Shown piece after piece: positions 51,910 to 61,224 of a stretch of 64,000 bases of DNA. Made by a program: the position numbers and the translations under genes. Source of the DNA: Methylibium sp035762065 (GTDB lineage: Bacteria; Pseudomonadota; Gammaproteobacteria; Burkholderiales; Burkholderiaceae_C); NCBI RefSeq assembly GCF_035762065.1, contig NZ_DASTPW010000045.1, positions 33,397 to 97,396 on the forward strand, written 5' to 3'. Each line of letters starts with the position of its first letter. Position 1 is the first letter of the stretch. The notes under the pieces were generated by a model. The model saw nothing but the letters and a program-made list of their open reading frames with translations. It did not search any database and was not told the origin of the DNA.

Positions 51910-54330
51910 ATGCAATTTCCCGAGTCCTGGCTGCGCGAGTTCTGCAACCCGCCGATCGGCAGCGCCGAGCTGGCCGAGGTCCTGACGATGGGCGGCTTCG
52001 AGGTCGAAGAGCGACGCCCGTTCGCGCCGCCGTTCGACAAGGTCGTCGTCGCGCTCGTGCGGGCGGTCGCCAAGCATCCGCAGGCCGATCGGCTGCAGGT
52101 CTGCGAGGTCGACGTCGGCGCGGCTCAGCCGCTTTCGATCGTCTGCGGCGCGCCGAACGTGCGCGCCGGCATGAAGGTGCCGTGCGCGCTGGTGGGTGCC
52201 GCATTGCCGCCGGTGGAAGAGGGCGGCGAGCCGTTTCGCATCAAGCTCGGCAAGCTGCGCGGCGTCGAGAGCCAGGGGATGCTCTGCTCGGCCAAGGAGC
52301 TGCGGCTGTCCGACGACCACGGTGGCCTGCTTGCACTGGCCGACGACGCGCCGGTCGGCGCCTCGCTGCGCGACTGGCTGAAGCTTGACGACCACCTCCT
52401 CACGCTCAAGCTCACGCCGAACCTGGGTCACGCGCTCAGCGTGTACGGCGTCGCGCGCGAGTTGAGCGCGCTGACCGGCGCGCCCCTCCTTGCGCCGCGC
52501 TTCGACGCGGTGGCGCCGACGCACGACACGAAGCTGCCGGTGAGCATCGAAGCACCCGATCTCTGCGGCCGCTTCTCGGGGCGCGTCGTGCGCAACGTCA
52601 ACCCGCAGGCGCAGACGCCGGCTTGGATGGTCGAGCGCCTCGCGCGCTGCGGGCAGCGGCCGGTCAGCGCGCTGGTGGACATCTCGAACTACGTGATGTT
52701 CGAACTCGGCCGGCCGTCGCACATCTTCGATCTCGACAAGATCGAGGGTGGCCTCGTCGTGCGCTGGGGCCGCCCGGGCGAACACCTCGAGCTGCTCAAC
52801 GGCAGCACGATCACGGTCGATGAACAGGTCGGGGTCATCGCCGACGCCCGCCAGGTCGAGTCGCTCGCCGGGATCATGGGCGGCGAGGCGACCGCCGTCT
52901 CCGACACCACGCGGAACGTCTACGTCGAGGCCGCGTTCTGGTGGCCCGAATCGGTGATGGGCCGCGCGCGCCGCTACGGGTTCAGCACCGACGCCGGGCA
53001 CCGCTTCGAGCGCGGCGTCGACCCGGCGGGTACCGTCGATCACATCGAGCACATCACCGCGCTGATCATGCAGATCTGCGGCGGCGAAGCGGGGCCGATG
53101 GACGACCAGCGCCCGCGCATGCCCGATCGCCAACCGGTCACGCTGCGCGTCGACCGCGCGGCTCGCGTCATCGGCATGCCGGTCACGCAGACCCAGTGCG
53201 CGAGCGTGTTCCGCCGGCTCGGCTTCGGCTTCACCGAAGCGCCCGGCACGCTGACCGTCACGCCGCCGAGCTGGCGCTTCGATCTGCAGATCGAGGAAGA
53301 CCTGATCGAGGAGGTGATCCGCGTGCTCGGCTACGCGAGGCTGCCCGACACGCCGCCGCTCGCGCCGATCACGCCGCGGGTGCGCTCCGAGTCCCGACGC
53401 GGCGTGCACACGCTGCGCCACGCGATGGCCGCGCTCGACTACCAGGAGACGGTCAACTTCAGCTTCGTCGAGGAACGCTGGGAGCGCGAGCTGCACGGCT
53501 GCGCGCAGCCGATCCGCCTGCTGAACCCGATCGCCGCGCAGCTCGCGGTGATGCGCACGAGCCTCGTCGGCAGCCTTGTCGAGGGGCTGCGTTTCAACCT
53601 CGCGCGGCGTGCGTCGCGGGTGCGGCTGTTCGAGATCGGCCGCGTGTTCCTGCGTGACGGCGCGGCGCCGGCCGGCGACGTTTCGATCGCCGGCATCGCG
53701 CAGCCGCTGCGGCTGGCGGGGCTGGCCTGGGGCCAGGCGGCGCCGCTGCAGTGGGCGGAGCCGGCGCGTTCAGTCGACTTCTTCGACGCGAAGGGCGACG
53801 TCGAACGCCTGCTCGAGCCGCGCGCTGCGCGCTTCGTCGCGGCCGAGCATCCGGCGCTGCACCCGGGGCGCAGCGCGCGCGTCGAGCTCGACGGTGCGGC
53901 GATCGGCTGGGTCGGCGAGCTTCATCCACGCTGGCGCCAGGCCTACGAGCTGCCGCAGGCGCCGGTGCTGTTCGAGCTGGATCTCGTCGCGCTGCAGTCC
54001 GGCTCCTTGCCAAGCTTCGCCGGTGTGCCGCGGCAGCAGACGGTCGAGCGTGACATCGCGGTGGTGGTCGGCCCTGCCGTCACCCACGAGGCCTTGACGG
54101 CGGCCGTCGCGGCGGCCGCAACCGGCGGCCTCGTGCGCAGTGCGCGGCTGTTCGACGTCTACCGCCCCAAGCAGGCGAACGCCGAATTCGCCGACGGCGA
54201 GCGCAGCCTAGCCTTGCGCCTCGAACTGCAGGACGAGAGCGAGACACTGACCGACGAGCGGATCGACGTGGCCGTCGCGGCCGTGGTCCAGTCGCTCGGT
54301 GAGCGCGTGGGTGCGCGCCTGCGCGGCTGA
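51910..54330 (+). CDS. pheT: Phenylalanyl-tRNA synthetase beta subunit
   Basis: An 806-residue beta subunit with the expected domains: tRNA-binding OB fold (about 40-150, KHPQADRLQVCEVDVG), B3/B4 editing domain (VERLARCGQRPVSALVDISNYVMFELGRPSH), B5 (DRAARVIGMPVTQTQCASVFRRLGF), class II-like core and a C-terminal ferredoxin-fold anticodon-binding domain (VFDVYRPKQ-type RLFDVYRPKQ). The length is standard. It lies 15 bases after pheS. Confidence 0.97.
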   Translation: MQFPESWLREFCNPPIGSAELAEVLTMGGFEVEERRPFAPPFDKVVVALVRAVAKHPQADRLQVCEVDVGAAQPLSIVCGAPNVRAGMKVPCALVGAALPPVEEGGEPFRIKLGKLRGVESQGMLCSAKELRLSDDHGGLLALADDAPVGASLRDWLKLDDHLLTLKLTPNLGHALSVYGVARELSALTGAPLLAPRFDAVAPTHDTKLPVSIEAPDLCGRFSGRVVRNVNPQAQTPAWMVERLARCGQRPVSALVDISNYVMFELGRPSHIFDLDKIEGGLVVRWGRPGEHLELLNGSTITVDEQVGVIADARQVESLAGIMGGEATAVSDTTRNVYVEAAFWWPESVMGRARRYGFSTDAGHRFERGVDPAGTVDHIEHITALIMQICGGEAGPMDDQRPRMPDRQPVTLRVDRAARVIGMPVTQTQCASVFRRLGFGFTEAPGTLTVTPPSWRFDLQIEEDLIEEVIRVLGYARLPDTPPLAPITPRVRSESRRGVHTLRHAMAALDYQETVNFSFVEERWERELHGCAQPIRLLNPIAAQLAVMRTSLVGSLVEGLRFNLARRASRVRLFEIGRVFLRDGAAPAGDVSIAGIAQPLRLAGLAWGQAAPLQWAEPARSVDFFDAKGDVERLLEPRAARFVAAEHPALHPGRSARVELDGAAIGWVGELHPRWRQAYELPQAPVLFELDLVALQSGSLPSFAGVPRQQTVERDIAVVVGPAVTHEALTAAVAAAATGGLVRSARLFDVYRPKQANAEFADGERSLALRLELQDESETLTDERIDVAVAAVVQSLGERVGARLRG

Positions 54331-54357
54331 GGCGCCGAAGAACAAGAAAGGGAGCCG

Positions 54358-54699
54358 ATGGACAAGACGCTGCTGCCGACGATCGAGACGCCGACGCTCA
54401 CCAAGGCCGAGCTCGCCGACCTGCTGTTCGAGCGCCTGGGCCTCAACAAGCGCGAGTCGAAGGACATGGTCGAGGCCTTCTTCGAGCTGATCCACGGCCG
54501 GCTGGTCGAGGGCACAGACGTGAAGCTTTCGGGCTTCGGCAACTTCCAGATCCGCCGCAAGGCGCCGCGGCCCGGGCGCAACCCGCGGACCGGTGAAGCC
54601 ATCCCGATCAAGGCGCGTAACGTGGTCACTTTTCACGCCAGCCACAAGCTCAAGAGCATCGTCCAGGGCGAGACACCGGCCGGAGACGACTTCGAGTAG
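54358..54699 (+). CDS. ihfA: Integration host factor alpha subunit
   Basis: A 113-residue DNA-bending protein of the HU/IHF family with TLTKAELADLLFERLGLNKRESKDMVEAFFE, GFGNFQIRRKAPRPGRNPRTGE and IKARNVVTFHASHKLKS. The beta-arm tip PRPGRNPRTGE is intact. It follows pheT as in most proteobacteria. It works as a heterodimer with IhfB. Confidence 0.96.
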   Translation: MDKTLLPTIETPTLTKAELADLLFERLGLNKRESKDMVEAFFELIHGRLVEGTDVKLSGFGNFQIRRKAPRPGRNPRTGEAIPIKARNVVTFHASHKLKSIVQGETPAGDDFE

Positions 54700-54735
54700 A
54701 GTCTCAAGTCATTCGCTGCTCACCGTTGATTTGCA

Positions 54736-55167
54736 ATGGAAAAGGCGCTTCCGCCGATCCCCGCCAAGCGCTACTTCACGATCGGCGAGGTGAGCGAGCT
54801 CTGCGGCGTGAAGCCCTACGTGTTGCGCTACTGGGAGCAGGAGTTCACCCAGCTGCGCCCGATGAAGCGCCGCGGCAACCGCCGCTACTACCAGCACCAT
54901 GAAGTGCTGCTCGTGCGCCGCATCCGCGAGCTGCTCTATGAAGAAGGCTTCACGATCAGCGGCGCGCGCAACCGGCTCGCCGAGTCGAAGCTGCCGGGAC
55001 CCGAGTCGCTGCCCGATGGCGTCGAAGAGGACGAAGCCGAAGCGCTTCAGGCCGCCGCGGTCGTCGCCGGTACGAGCGCGAAGAACCGCGTCGACCTCGG
55101 CCCCGCCGCCGGTGACCGCACGATCCGCGAAGAGCTGATGTCGATCCGCCAGCTGCTCGTGCCTTGA
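54736..55167 (+). CDS. MerR-family transcriptional regulator
   Basis: A 143-residue regulator with an N-terminal MerR helix-turn-helix (FTIGEVSELCGVKPYVLRYWEQEFTQLRPMKRRGNRRYYQHHEVLLVRRIRELLYEEGFTISGARNRL). There is no clear effector domain, only a short acidic tail. It is the conserved MerR protein found after ihfA in many Burkholderiales; its targets are unknown to me. A strong terminator follows. Confidence 0.93.
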   Translation: MEKALPPIPAKRYFTIGEVSELCGVKPYVLRYWEQEFTQLRPMKRRGNRRYYQHHEVLLVRRIRELLYEEGFTISGARNRLAESKLPGPESLPDGVEEDEAEALQAAAVVAGTSAKNRVDLGPAAGDRTIREELMSIRQLLVP

Positions 55168-55188
55168 TCGCGCGCTGAACCGGAAAAC

Positions 55189-55222
55189 AAAGGCCCGGTT
55201 GCATCGAGCAACCGGGCCTTTT
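55189..55222 (+). terminator. Intrinsic terminator after the ihfA-merR unit
   Basis: AAAGGCCCGGTTGC-ATCGA-GCAACCGGGCCTTTT is a perfect stem of at least 13 bp with a 5-base loop and flanking A and T runs, so it can stop transcription in both directions. It lies between merR and the minus-strand tRNA-Pro gene. Confidence 0.95.
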
Positions 55223-55228
55223 CATCGC

Positions 55229-55307
<79 letters not shown>

Positions 55308-55351
55308 GGCGCGCAGTGTAGCCGAGGCCTTTCGCGCGACCGGCTGGCGGC

Positions 55352-56914
55352 TCAGCGTTTCGGTGGCGTTGCAGCCGGCGCGGAAGCCGCCGGCGCGGAA
55401 GCCGCCGGCGCAGGCGCAGCGGGCGTCGGCCGGCTGGCCGCAAGTGCCTTCGCGCGCGCGTCCAGTTCATCGAGCCGCGTCGGCACGATGTCCGCCGGCG
55501 CGACCGGACAGCGCATCGCCGCGTCCTCGCCGCTGGCCCAGTCGGATTCGAGCGCCGCGCCGGTGTCCAGCTTCGACAGCCCCAGCGCGCCGGCAAGGCC
55601 GTTGGTCGCGGCGAAAGTGCGCGCGTAGGCGATGCGCAGGTCGTGCTCGGCGTTCGCCAGCGCGCGCCGCGCGGTGTAGACCTCGTTCTCGGCGTTCAGC
55701 AGGTCGAGCAGGCTGCGCTGGCCGATGTCGAACTGCTGTCGGTAGGCGTCGCGCGCCTTCTCGATCGAGGCGACGTTGATCTGCAGGAGCTTGATCTGAT
55801 CGGCCAGCTTCTGCGTGTCGTTGAAGGCGATCGACGCGGTCTGGCGCGCGTCGCGGCAGGCGCGGTCGCGCAAGTCGGTGGCTTGCGTGACGAGGTCGGC
55901 GAACTGGCGCACGCGCGCCTGGTCGCTGCCGCCGTTGAAGAGGTTCCAGCTCAGCACGATCTCGCCCGTCACGTCGCGCCGCTGCTCGGAAATGCCGAAG
56001 AGGTTGCGCCCCTCGTTGGCGCGCGCCCGTGCCTCGACGATCGGCTGGAAGGCGCTGCGCGTGCCGCGCGACTGCGCGCGCAGCGCGCGCAGGTTCTCGA
56101 CCGCCGCACTCACCGCGGCGTTGCGCGTGATCGCCTGTGTCTGCACCTCGGCCGCGCTCGCGGGCAGGCCCTGGCTCAGGCCCGCGTCGAGCGCCAGTTG
56201 CGCCGGCGGCGCCACGCCAACGACGCGCTGGTAACGCGAGGTCACGTCGTGCAGGTTCGCGATCTCGGTGGTCAGGTTCGACTGCGCGAGCGCGAGCCGC
56301 GCGGTGCCCTGCTCGAGATCGACGCCGCGGCCGACGCCGGCGCGCACGCGGCTCTGGATCTGATCGAAGGTGAGCTTGTGCTGCACATAGCTGTCCTCGG
56401 CAAACTGCACCAGGCGCCGGAAGCGCAGCACGTCGTAGTGCGCGCGGGCGGCTTCGAGCGCCGTCTGCTCGGTCGAGTCGAGGAACTCGAAGTAGCGGCC
56501 GACGCGCGCGTGTCCGAAGCGGCTCACCGAGTTCTGCGTCGCGAGGCCGTCCCACAGCAGCTGCGTCACGCTCAGGCCGACGCCGCGGCGCGAGAGCGTC
56601 TGGTCCTCCGGCACCCGGTTGTCGACCCGGTCGCGGGTGCTGCCGACATCGGCGTTCACGTCCACCCTCGGGTAGTAGGCGCCGCGCGCAACGTCCACCT
56701 CGTTCGTCGCCGCGCGAAAGGCGTTGTAGCGGGCCGTGACTTCCGGGTTGGTCTGGATCGCCCTCTGCGCCGCGGCGCGGAGCTCGTCGGTCGCCGGCGC
56801 CGAGGCCGGTTGTGCGTGCGCAAGCGATGTGCAGGCGGCAACGGCCAGCGCGATGCAGGTGGTCGGAATCAAGGGGCGGCTTCGATGCGGCAAGGTCACT
56901 GTTTTTCCTCTCAT
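55352..56914 (-). CDS. TolC-family outer-membrane protein, LapE/AggA-like
   Basis: A 520-residue outer-membrane efflux protein. Signal peptide (LIPTTCIALAVAACTSLAHAQ), then two OEP repeats with helical segments (ARAHYDVLRFRRLVQFAEDSYV; QFDIGQRSLLDLLNAENEVYTARRALANAEHDLRIAYA, typical of TolC). The end is a low-complexity AAPAPAASAPAASAP tail. Next to lapG and lapD the best guess is the type I outer-membrane channel for a large surface adhesin (LapE). The adhesin itself and its ABC/HlyD parts (LapB, LapC) are not in the window. Confidence 0.88.
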   Translation of the reverse strand: MRGKTVTLPHRSRPLIPTTCIALAVAACTSLAHAQPASAPATDELRAAAQRAIQTNPEVTARYNAFRAATNEVDVARGAYYPRVDVNADVGSTRDRVDNRVPEDQTLSRRGVGLSVTQLLWDGLATQNSVSRFGHARVGRYFEFLDSTEQTALEAARAHYDVLRFRRLVQFAEDSYVQHKLTFDQIQSRVRAGVGRGVDLEQGTARLALAQSNLTTEIANLHDVTSRYQRVVGVAPPAQLALDAGLSQGLPASAAEVQTQAITRNAAVSAAVENLRALRAQSRGTRSAFQPIVEARARANEGRNLFGISEQRRDVTGEIVLSWNLFNGGSDQARVRQFADLVTQATDLRDRACRDARQTASIAFNDTQKLADQIKLLQINVASIEKARDAYRQQFDIGQRSLLDLLNAENEVYTARRALANAEHDLRIAYARTFAATNGLAGALGLSKLDTGAALESDWASGEDAAMRCPVAPADIVPTRLDELDARAKALAASRPTPAAPAPAASAPAASAPAATPPKR

Positions 56915-57127
56915 GCGCGCGATGGCGCCGGGCGGCGCGAATTGTCACGGCGTCCTGTCGGCCATCGGCAGTTGCGCAGTGCAATGAAGGGACACACGCA
57001 TCAACGCCCGGCCTCTCAGTGATATCTGCAACAGGAAGCAACGCGATCGGTTTGCACGGCCGCAGCACACGGCCCGCAACCGCGCTTCGCCGCTCAAGCC
57101 GCGCGGTTCGAGGCCGACATCCCTGCG

Positions 57128-57835
57128 ATGTCGTTCGGCTTCGCGCTCGCCGTGCCCGTCGCCGTCTCCGCGCGCGCGACGCGGCCACGGCGCGGCCCGC
57201 TCGGCCCGGTGATCGCGCTGCTGCTTCTGCTGCTGCCGGCGCTGCTGCTGTGGGCCTGGGACCGCGACCGCATGCTCGCGGCTGCCGCGCGCCACGGCCC
57301 GCGAGCGGTCGAGAGCGTGCGGGCCTTGCAGCGCGAGCTCGCGGCGGTGCAGGGCGCGGACGATCTGCAGCGGCTGGCCCGCCTCAACCGCTTCTTCAAC
57401 AGCCAGATCGCCTATGCCGAAGACCTCGACGCCCGCGGCGAAGTCGATCACTGGGCGAGCCCGGTCGAATCGCTCGCGCGCGGCCTCGGCGACTGCGAGG
57501 ACTACGCGAGCGCCAAGTACTTCGGCGCGATCGCCGCCGGCGTCGCGCCGGCGAAGCTGCGGCTCGTGTACGTGCGCGCGGCGATGGGCGGCGGCGCGCG
57601 CGCGCACATGGTGCTGGCCTACACCGAGAAGCCGGGCGCGCAACCCTTGATCCTCGACAACCTCGACGGCGAGATCCGCCCCGCCACCGAGCGGCCCGAC
57701 CTCACCCCCGTCTTCAGCTTCAATGCCGAAGGCCTGTGGCAGGGCACCAGCGGCCCGGCCGCCGGCGACGCGGTGAGCCGGCTCTCGCGCTGGCGCGATC
57801 TGCTCGCCAAGGCCCGCGCCGAAGGCCTCTTCTGA
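57128..57835 (+). CDS. lapG: LapG-type periplasmic cysteine protease
   Basis: A 235-residue bacterial transglutaminase-like cysteine protease. One N-terminal membrane helix or signal (about 28-44), then the Cys-His-Asp triad: Cys123 in GDCEDYASAKY, His160 in AHMVLAYTEKP and Asp177 in LILDNLDGEI. LapG cuts the N-terminus of LapA-type adhesins in the periplasm, releasing the biofilm. It needs calcium, and is held back by LapD when c-di-GMP is high. It is followed 38 bases later by lapD. Confidence 0.93.
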   Translation: MSFGFALAVPVAVSARATRPRRGPLGPVIALLLLLLPALLLWAWDRDRMLAAAARHGPRAVESVRALQRELAAVQGADDLQRLARLNRFFNSQIAYAEDLDARGEVDHWASPVESLARGLGDCEDYASAKYFGAIAAGVAPAKLRLVYVRAAMGGGARAHMVLAYTEKPGAQPLILDNLDGEIRPATERPDLTPVFSFNAEGLWQGTSGPAAGDAVSRLSRWRDLLAKARAEGLF

Positions 57836-57873
57836 CGATCGCGCCGCGTTCGCCGCCGACACACTGAACGACC

Positions 57874-59835
57874 ATGTCTTTGATCCGCCAACTCTGGCTG
57901 CTGCTCGTGGCCACCGTCGTGCTCGGCGCGGTGGGCAGCACGGCCGTGAGCGTGAGCGCCGCGCGCCATCACCTGCAGACGGCACTGGCGCTGAAGAACA
58001 GCGACAACGCGCAGGCCCTGGCGCTCGCGCTTTCGCAACAACGCGGCGATTCAAGCGAAAGCGCGACCGCGGCCGAGCTGCTGATCGCCGCGCAGTTCGA
58101 CACCGGCTTCTACGAAAGCATCCGGCTCGTCGCGCCCGAGGGCAGGGTGCTCGTCGAGCGCCGCGCCGCGCAGGTGCCCAGCGAGGCGCCGGGCTGGTTC
58201 GTGCGGCTCGCGCCCATCGAATCGCCGCCCGGCATCGCGCAGGTGTCGCAGGGCTGGCAGCCGCTCGGCCAGCTGGAAGTGGTCAGCACCGCGCGCTTCG
58301 CGCATGCCGACCTGTGGCAGGGAAGCCTGCGCTCGGCGCTGTGGCTGGCCGGCGTCGGCGTGCTGCTCGGCGTGGCCGGCGCGCTGGTGCTGGGGCGCAT
58401 CCGCAAGCCGCTGCAGACGACGGTGGCGCAGGCCGAAGCGCTGATCGAACGCCGCTTCGTCACGATGCCCGAGCCTGCCGTGCCCGAACTCAAGCGCCTG
58501 TCGGCCGCGATGAACGCGCTGGTGCGGCGCCTGCAAAGCATCTTCGGCGAGCAGGACCGCCAGCTCGACGCGCTGCGCCATGCGGCGCAGGTCGATGCAA
58601 TCACCGGCCTCGCGCAACGCGATCACTTCTTCGCCGAGCTCGATGCGCTGCTCGCGTCGCCCGCGCCGGCGGCCGGCGGCTCGCTGATGCTGCTGCGCCT
58701 GCCCGAGCTCGCCGCAATGAACCGGCGCCACGGCCATCACGCCGTCGATCGCTGGCTCGCCGCCTGGGCCGAGCGCCTGCGCGCGCAGCTCGGCGGCCGG
58801 CCCGGCATGCCGGTGGGCGTGCGCATCGGCCGCCTCAACGGCTCGGATTTCGCGGTGGTGACCGGCGCCTCGGCCACGCAGCCGCTCGCCGCGCTGGCCG
58901 CCGAGCTGCACGCGGCCATGAGCGTGCCGGTCGGCGATCTGCCGCCGGCCCCGCTGGCCCTCGGCGCCATCGCCTGGTCGGCCGGCGCTACGGCCGCCGA
59001 CCTGATGCGCGAAGCCGACGCCGCGCTCGCCCAGGCCGAAGTGCGGCCCGATGGCGACCGTGCGCTGTTCGTCGACGTGCCGCGCAGCGACGCGCTGCAC
59101 GAAGCCGCGGCCGGTGAATCCGTCTGGCGCGAGCGCATCGCCACCGCGCTGGCGCAAGGCGATGCGCGGCTCGGCACCTTCCCGGTCGTCGCGCGCGACG
59201 GCAGCCTGCTGCACCTCGAAGCGCCGCTGCGGCTGCGCCTGCAAGGCGAAGAGCTGCCCGCCGCGCGCTGGCTCGCCTGGGCCATCCGCACCGGCCTCGT
59301 CGCCGAAGCTGACCTGACGGCCGTGCGGCTCGGCCTGCGCGCGATCGGGCAGGACGGCCAGCCGCGCGCGATCAACCTCGCACCCGAATCGCTCGCCGAC
59401 GGCGACTTCATGGCCGCGCTGCACGAGCTGCTGGGCGGCCAGCCGAAGGCGGCGAGGGCGCTCTCGCTCGAAGTCGGCGAGCGCGTCGCGGTCGACCGGC
59501 TGCCGCTGGTGCGCGAGCTGTCGCGGCTGGCCCATCCACTCGGCGTGCGCGTCGGCCTCGAACACGCGGGCGAGCGGCTGGGGCGCATCGACCGGCTGTA
59601 CGAAGCCCACCTCGATTACGTCAAGCTGGATCGTCGGCTGGTCACCGGCCTCGCCGCCGAGCCGCGCCGCGCGGAATTCGTGCGGGGGCTCGTGTGGATG
59701 CTTCACGGCCTGGGCACGACGGTGCATGCCGAAGGCGTGGCCGAAGAGGCGGATGCCGAAGCCCTGTGGCAGTGCGGCGTGAACGGGCAGACGGGGCCGT
59801 GGGTCACGGCCGGCGCGGGGCGGCGAAATCCCTGA
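57874..59835 (+). CDS. lapD: LapD-type c-di-GMP receptor with degenerate GGDEF and EAL
   Basis: A 653-residue inner-membrane receptor: first helix (about 6-28), periplasmic output domain (about 30-150), second helix (about 155-175), HAMP, then GGDEF- and EAL-type domains that have lost their catalytic motifs (NGSDF in place of GGDEF at about 322-326, LEAPLR in place of EALLR). It is thus a c-di-GMP sensor, not an enzyme. When c-di-GMP binds the EAL domain, the periplasmic domain captures LapG and the adhesin stays attached. Confidence 0.92.
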   Translation: MSLIRQLWLLLVATVVLGAVGSTAVSVSAARHHLQTALALKNSDNAQALALALSQQRGDSSESATAAELLIAAQFDTGFYESIRLVAPEGRVLVERRAAQVPSEAPGWFVRLAPIESPPGIAQVSQGWQPLGQLEVVSTARFAHADLWQGSLRSALWLAGVGVLLGVAGALVLGRIRKPLQTTVAQAEALIERRFVTMPEPAVPELKRLSAAMNALVRRLQSIFGEQDRQLDALRHAAQVDAITGLAQRDHFFAELDALLASPAPAAGGSLMLLRLPELAAMNRRHGHHAVDRWLAAWAERLRAQLGGRPGMPVGVRIGRLNGSDFAVVTGASATQPLAALAAELHAAMSVPVGDLPPAPLALGAIAWSAGATAADLMREADAALAQAEVRPDGDRALFVDVPRSDALHEAAAGESVWRERIATALAQGDARLGTFPVVARDGSLLHLEAPLRLRLQGEELPAARWLAWAIRTGLVAEADLTAVRLGLRAIGQDGQPRAINLAPESLADGDFMAALHELLGGQPKAARALSLEVGERVAVDRLPLVRELSRLAHPLGVRVGLEHAGERLGRIDRLYEAHLDYVKLDRRLVTGLAAEPRRAEFVRGLVWMLHGLGTTVHAEGVAEEADAEALWQCGVNGQTGPWVTAGAGRRNP

Positions 59836-59847
59836 GGCGTTTCGCGC

Positions 59848-60153
59848 TTACCCGCGGGCCGAGTCGTCGGCCGCTTGAGCGGCATCTGCCTCGAGCCGCG
59901 ACCCGGCAATCCGCCCCGGGCGAGTCTTCAACAACCCGCGCCCGAGCACGACAGCAATGACCGAAAGCACGACCGCCGGCAGCAGCAGCACGCCGGTCTG
60001 CTCGTGATGGACCACGAGCGTCGCTTCGTCGAAGTACCGGCCGGCTCCCGCGAATTTCTCGCGCCGAAACCAGTACAGGGTGAAGTACAGGAACCACAGC
60101 GTCAGCGAGCTGACTGTGCTGAAGGCTGCGGCGGCTTTCAGGAAGGTGTTCAA
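59848..60153 (-). CDS. Small membrane protein at the edge of the integron array, TTG start
   Basis: A 101-residue protein with two membrane helices (about 8-28 and 52-74) and a hydrophilic C-terminus rich in Ala and Asp. No family was recognised. No ATG is present upstream in frame, so TTG is the proposed start. It lies between lapD (convergent) and the last attC site. No attC follows it, so it may be ordinary chromosome, or a former cassette whose attC has been lost. Confidence 0.5.
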   Translation of the reverse strand: MNTFLKAAAAFSTVSSLTLWFLYFTLYWFRREKFAGAGRYFDEATLVVHHEQTGVLLLPAVVLSVIAVVLGRGLLKTRPGRIAGSRLEADAAQAADDSARG

Positions 60154-60249
60154 GGGGTAGCCATCAGGACGGCACCGACCGCCGCGGTGAAAGAAAAACC
60201 GGCAGCGTTTTCAACGTCAAGGCAGCAAAGCGCATATAGGAGCCGTTCC

Positions 60250-60327
60250 GCCTAACGTTGGAGTTCACCCGTGGGCGGAGGCTGGCGAAGCCAGCCGTAG
60301 CAGGTCGGGTGCAACGACGGGTTAGGC
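60250..60327 (-). repeat. attC site 1, distal end of array
   Basis: A 78-base imperfect palindrome bounded by GCCTAAC and GTTAGGC. The L-type inner pairs include CGTTG / CAACG and TTCACCC / GGGTGCAA, with unpaired bases as in attC hairpins. The centre GGCTGGC-GAA-GCCAGCC is a perfect small hairpin. It closes the lipoprotein cassette. Confidence 0.85.
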
Positions 60328-60361
60328 TGCGTCTTGCGTGGATTGACGACGGTAGCCGTGC

Positions 60362-61069
60362 TCACGGCACATCAGGGAACGACTTGAGAACCTTGTACTT
60401 CAGCGTGGTATTGGTCGCTTCAAGCACCTGGATACGTGCGCCCTTGAAACCAATGGTTTGGTCAGCGCCAAGATCATATTGAGCTTCTTGCGCAAAACCG
60501 GGACGCACAAAGTCGTCGGAGAACTCGCGGTACGTGAGCTTGATCTGGTTGCCCACGCGGCCGCCGTAGAGCAGCTCTTGGCGAAAGTTCGGTTGCTTGC
60601 GGTCTATAACCTTGCCCACCTTGTGTCGCGGTTGAGCGGGCGATATTTTGCCTGCGCTAGTGAGGTCGTAGTAGCCAATCAATTCAAGCGCGCCATCTTT
60701 CTTGCGAACCAAATAGGCGTTGCTCGGGCGCACGCGGCGGCCGAACGTCTTATCGTTCACGAAGTACGAGTCCATAGGTGGAAGGAAATATTGATTACCA
60801 GCCTCGTCAATGCGTTCCAGACGCATGGCACTGGGTTCAATGTAGTACTCCCTAGCGAATCCGTTGTCGGTGATTCGTTCTTGAAGCTCTAAGCCGTCAA
60901 AAACGTAGAGCTTCCCTTTCGCAACAAGTGTCTCGCCAATCTCGGCCGTTGCTACGGAATTGAGAGGTGGGACTTCGACATACTGGAGCTCGGGACGTAC
61001 AACGGGAGGCGGGCTCGCGCAGGCCGCTAGGAAGAGTGCAGGGATCGCCAAAACCAAGGTGCGCTTCAT
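60362..61069 (-). CDS. Cassette-encoded lipoprotein, unknown function
   Basis: A 235-residue protein with a lipoprotein signal (MKRTLVLAIPALFLAACAS; lipobox LAAC). The mature part is rich in beta-type sequence (GETLVAKGKLYVFDGLELQERI, YYIEPSAMRLERIDEAGNQYFLPP, VFDVLEATN-type IQVLEATNTTLKYKVLKSFP), so probably a small envelope beta-domain. No family was recognised. It fills a single cassette ending in attC site 1. An in-frame start 16 codons earlier would spoil the signal. Confidence 0.75.
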   Translation of the reverse strand: MKRTLVLAIPALFLAACASPPPVVRPELQYVEVPPLNSVATAEIGETLVAKGKLYVFDGLELQERITDNGFAREYYIEPSAMRLERIDEAGNQYFLPPMDSYFVNDKTFGRRVRPSNAYLVRKKDGALELIGYYDLTSAGKISPAQPRHKVGKVIDRKQPNFRQELLYGGRVGNQIKLTYREFSDDFVRPGFAQEAQYDLGADQTIGFKGARIQVLEATNTTLKYKVLKSFPDVP

Positions 61070-61120
61070 GTGTCGGAGGGTGGTAGAAGGAACGAGGTAC
61101 AACGAATGGTGGTCCACGCG

Positions 61121-61197
61121 GCCTAACGTTCAACATGAGCGGCGGTTGGAAGCAGGCGCAGCCTGCTGAAAACCGTCCGCTCGAGTAAAGGGTTAGG
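61121..61197 (-). repeat. attC site 2
   Basis: A 77-base site bounded by GCCTAAC and GTTAGGC. It has the paired GCAGGC / GCCTGC centre and partly paired GCGGTT / AACCGT arms. It closes the cassette of the membrane protein and its end lies 27 bases after that gene's stop. Confidence 0.85.
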
Positions 61198-61224
61198 CGC
61201 AACGGCGACCACGCATTAGCCGAC

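Noticed and set aside
55370..55430. Short GC-rich tandem repeat at the end of the TolC-like gene, first seen as possible mobile repeat
   Set aside because: It encodes the AAPAPAASAPAASAP tail in frame, so it is a coding low-complexity region.
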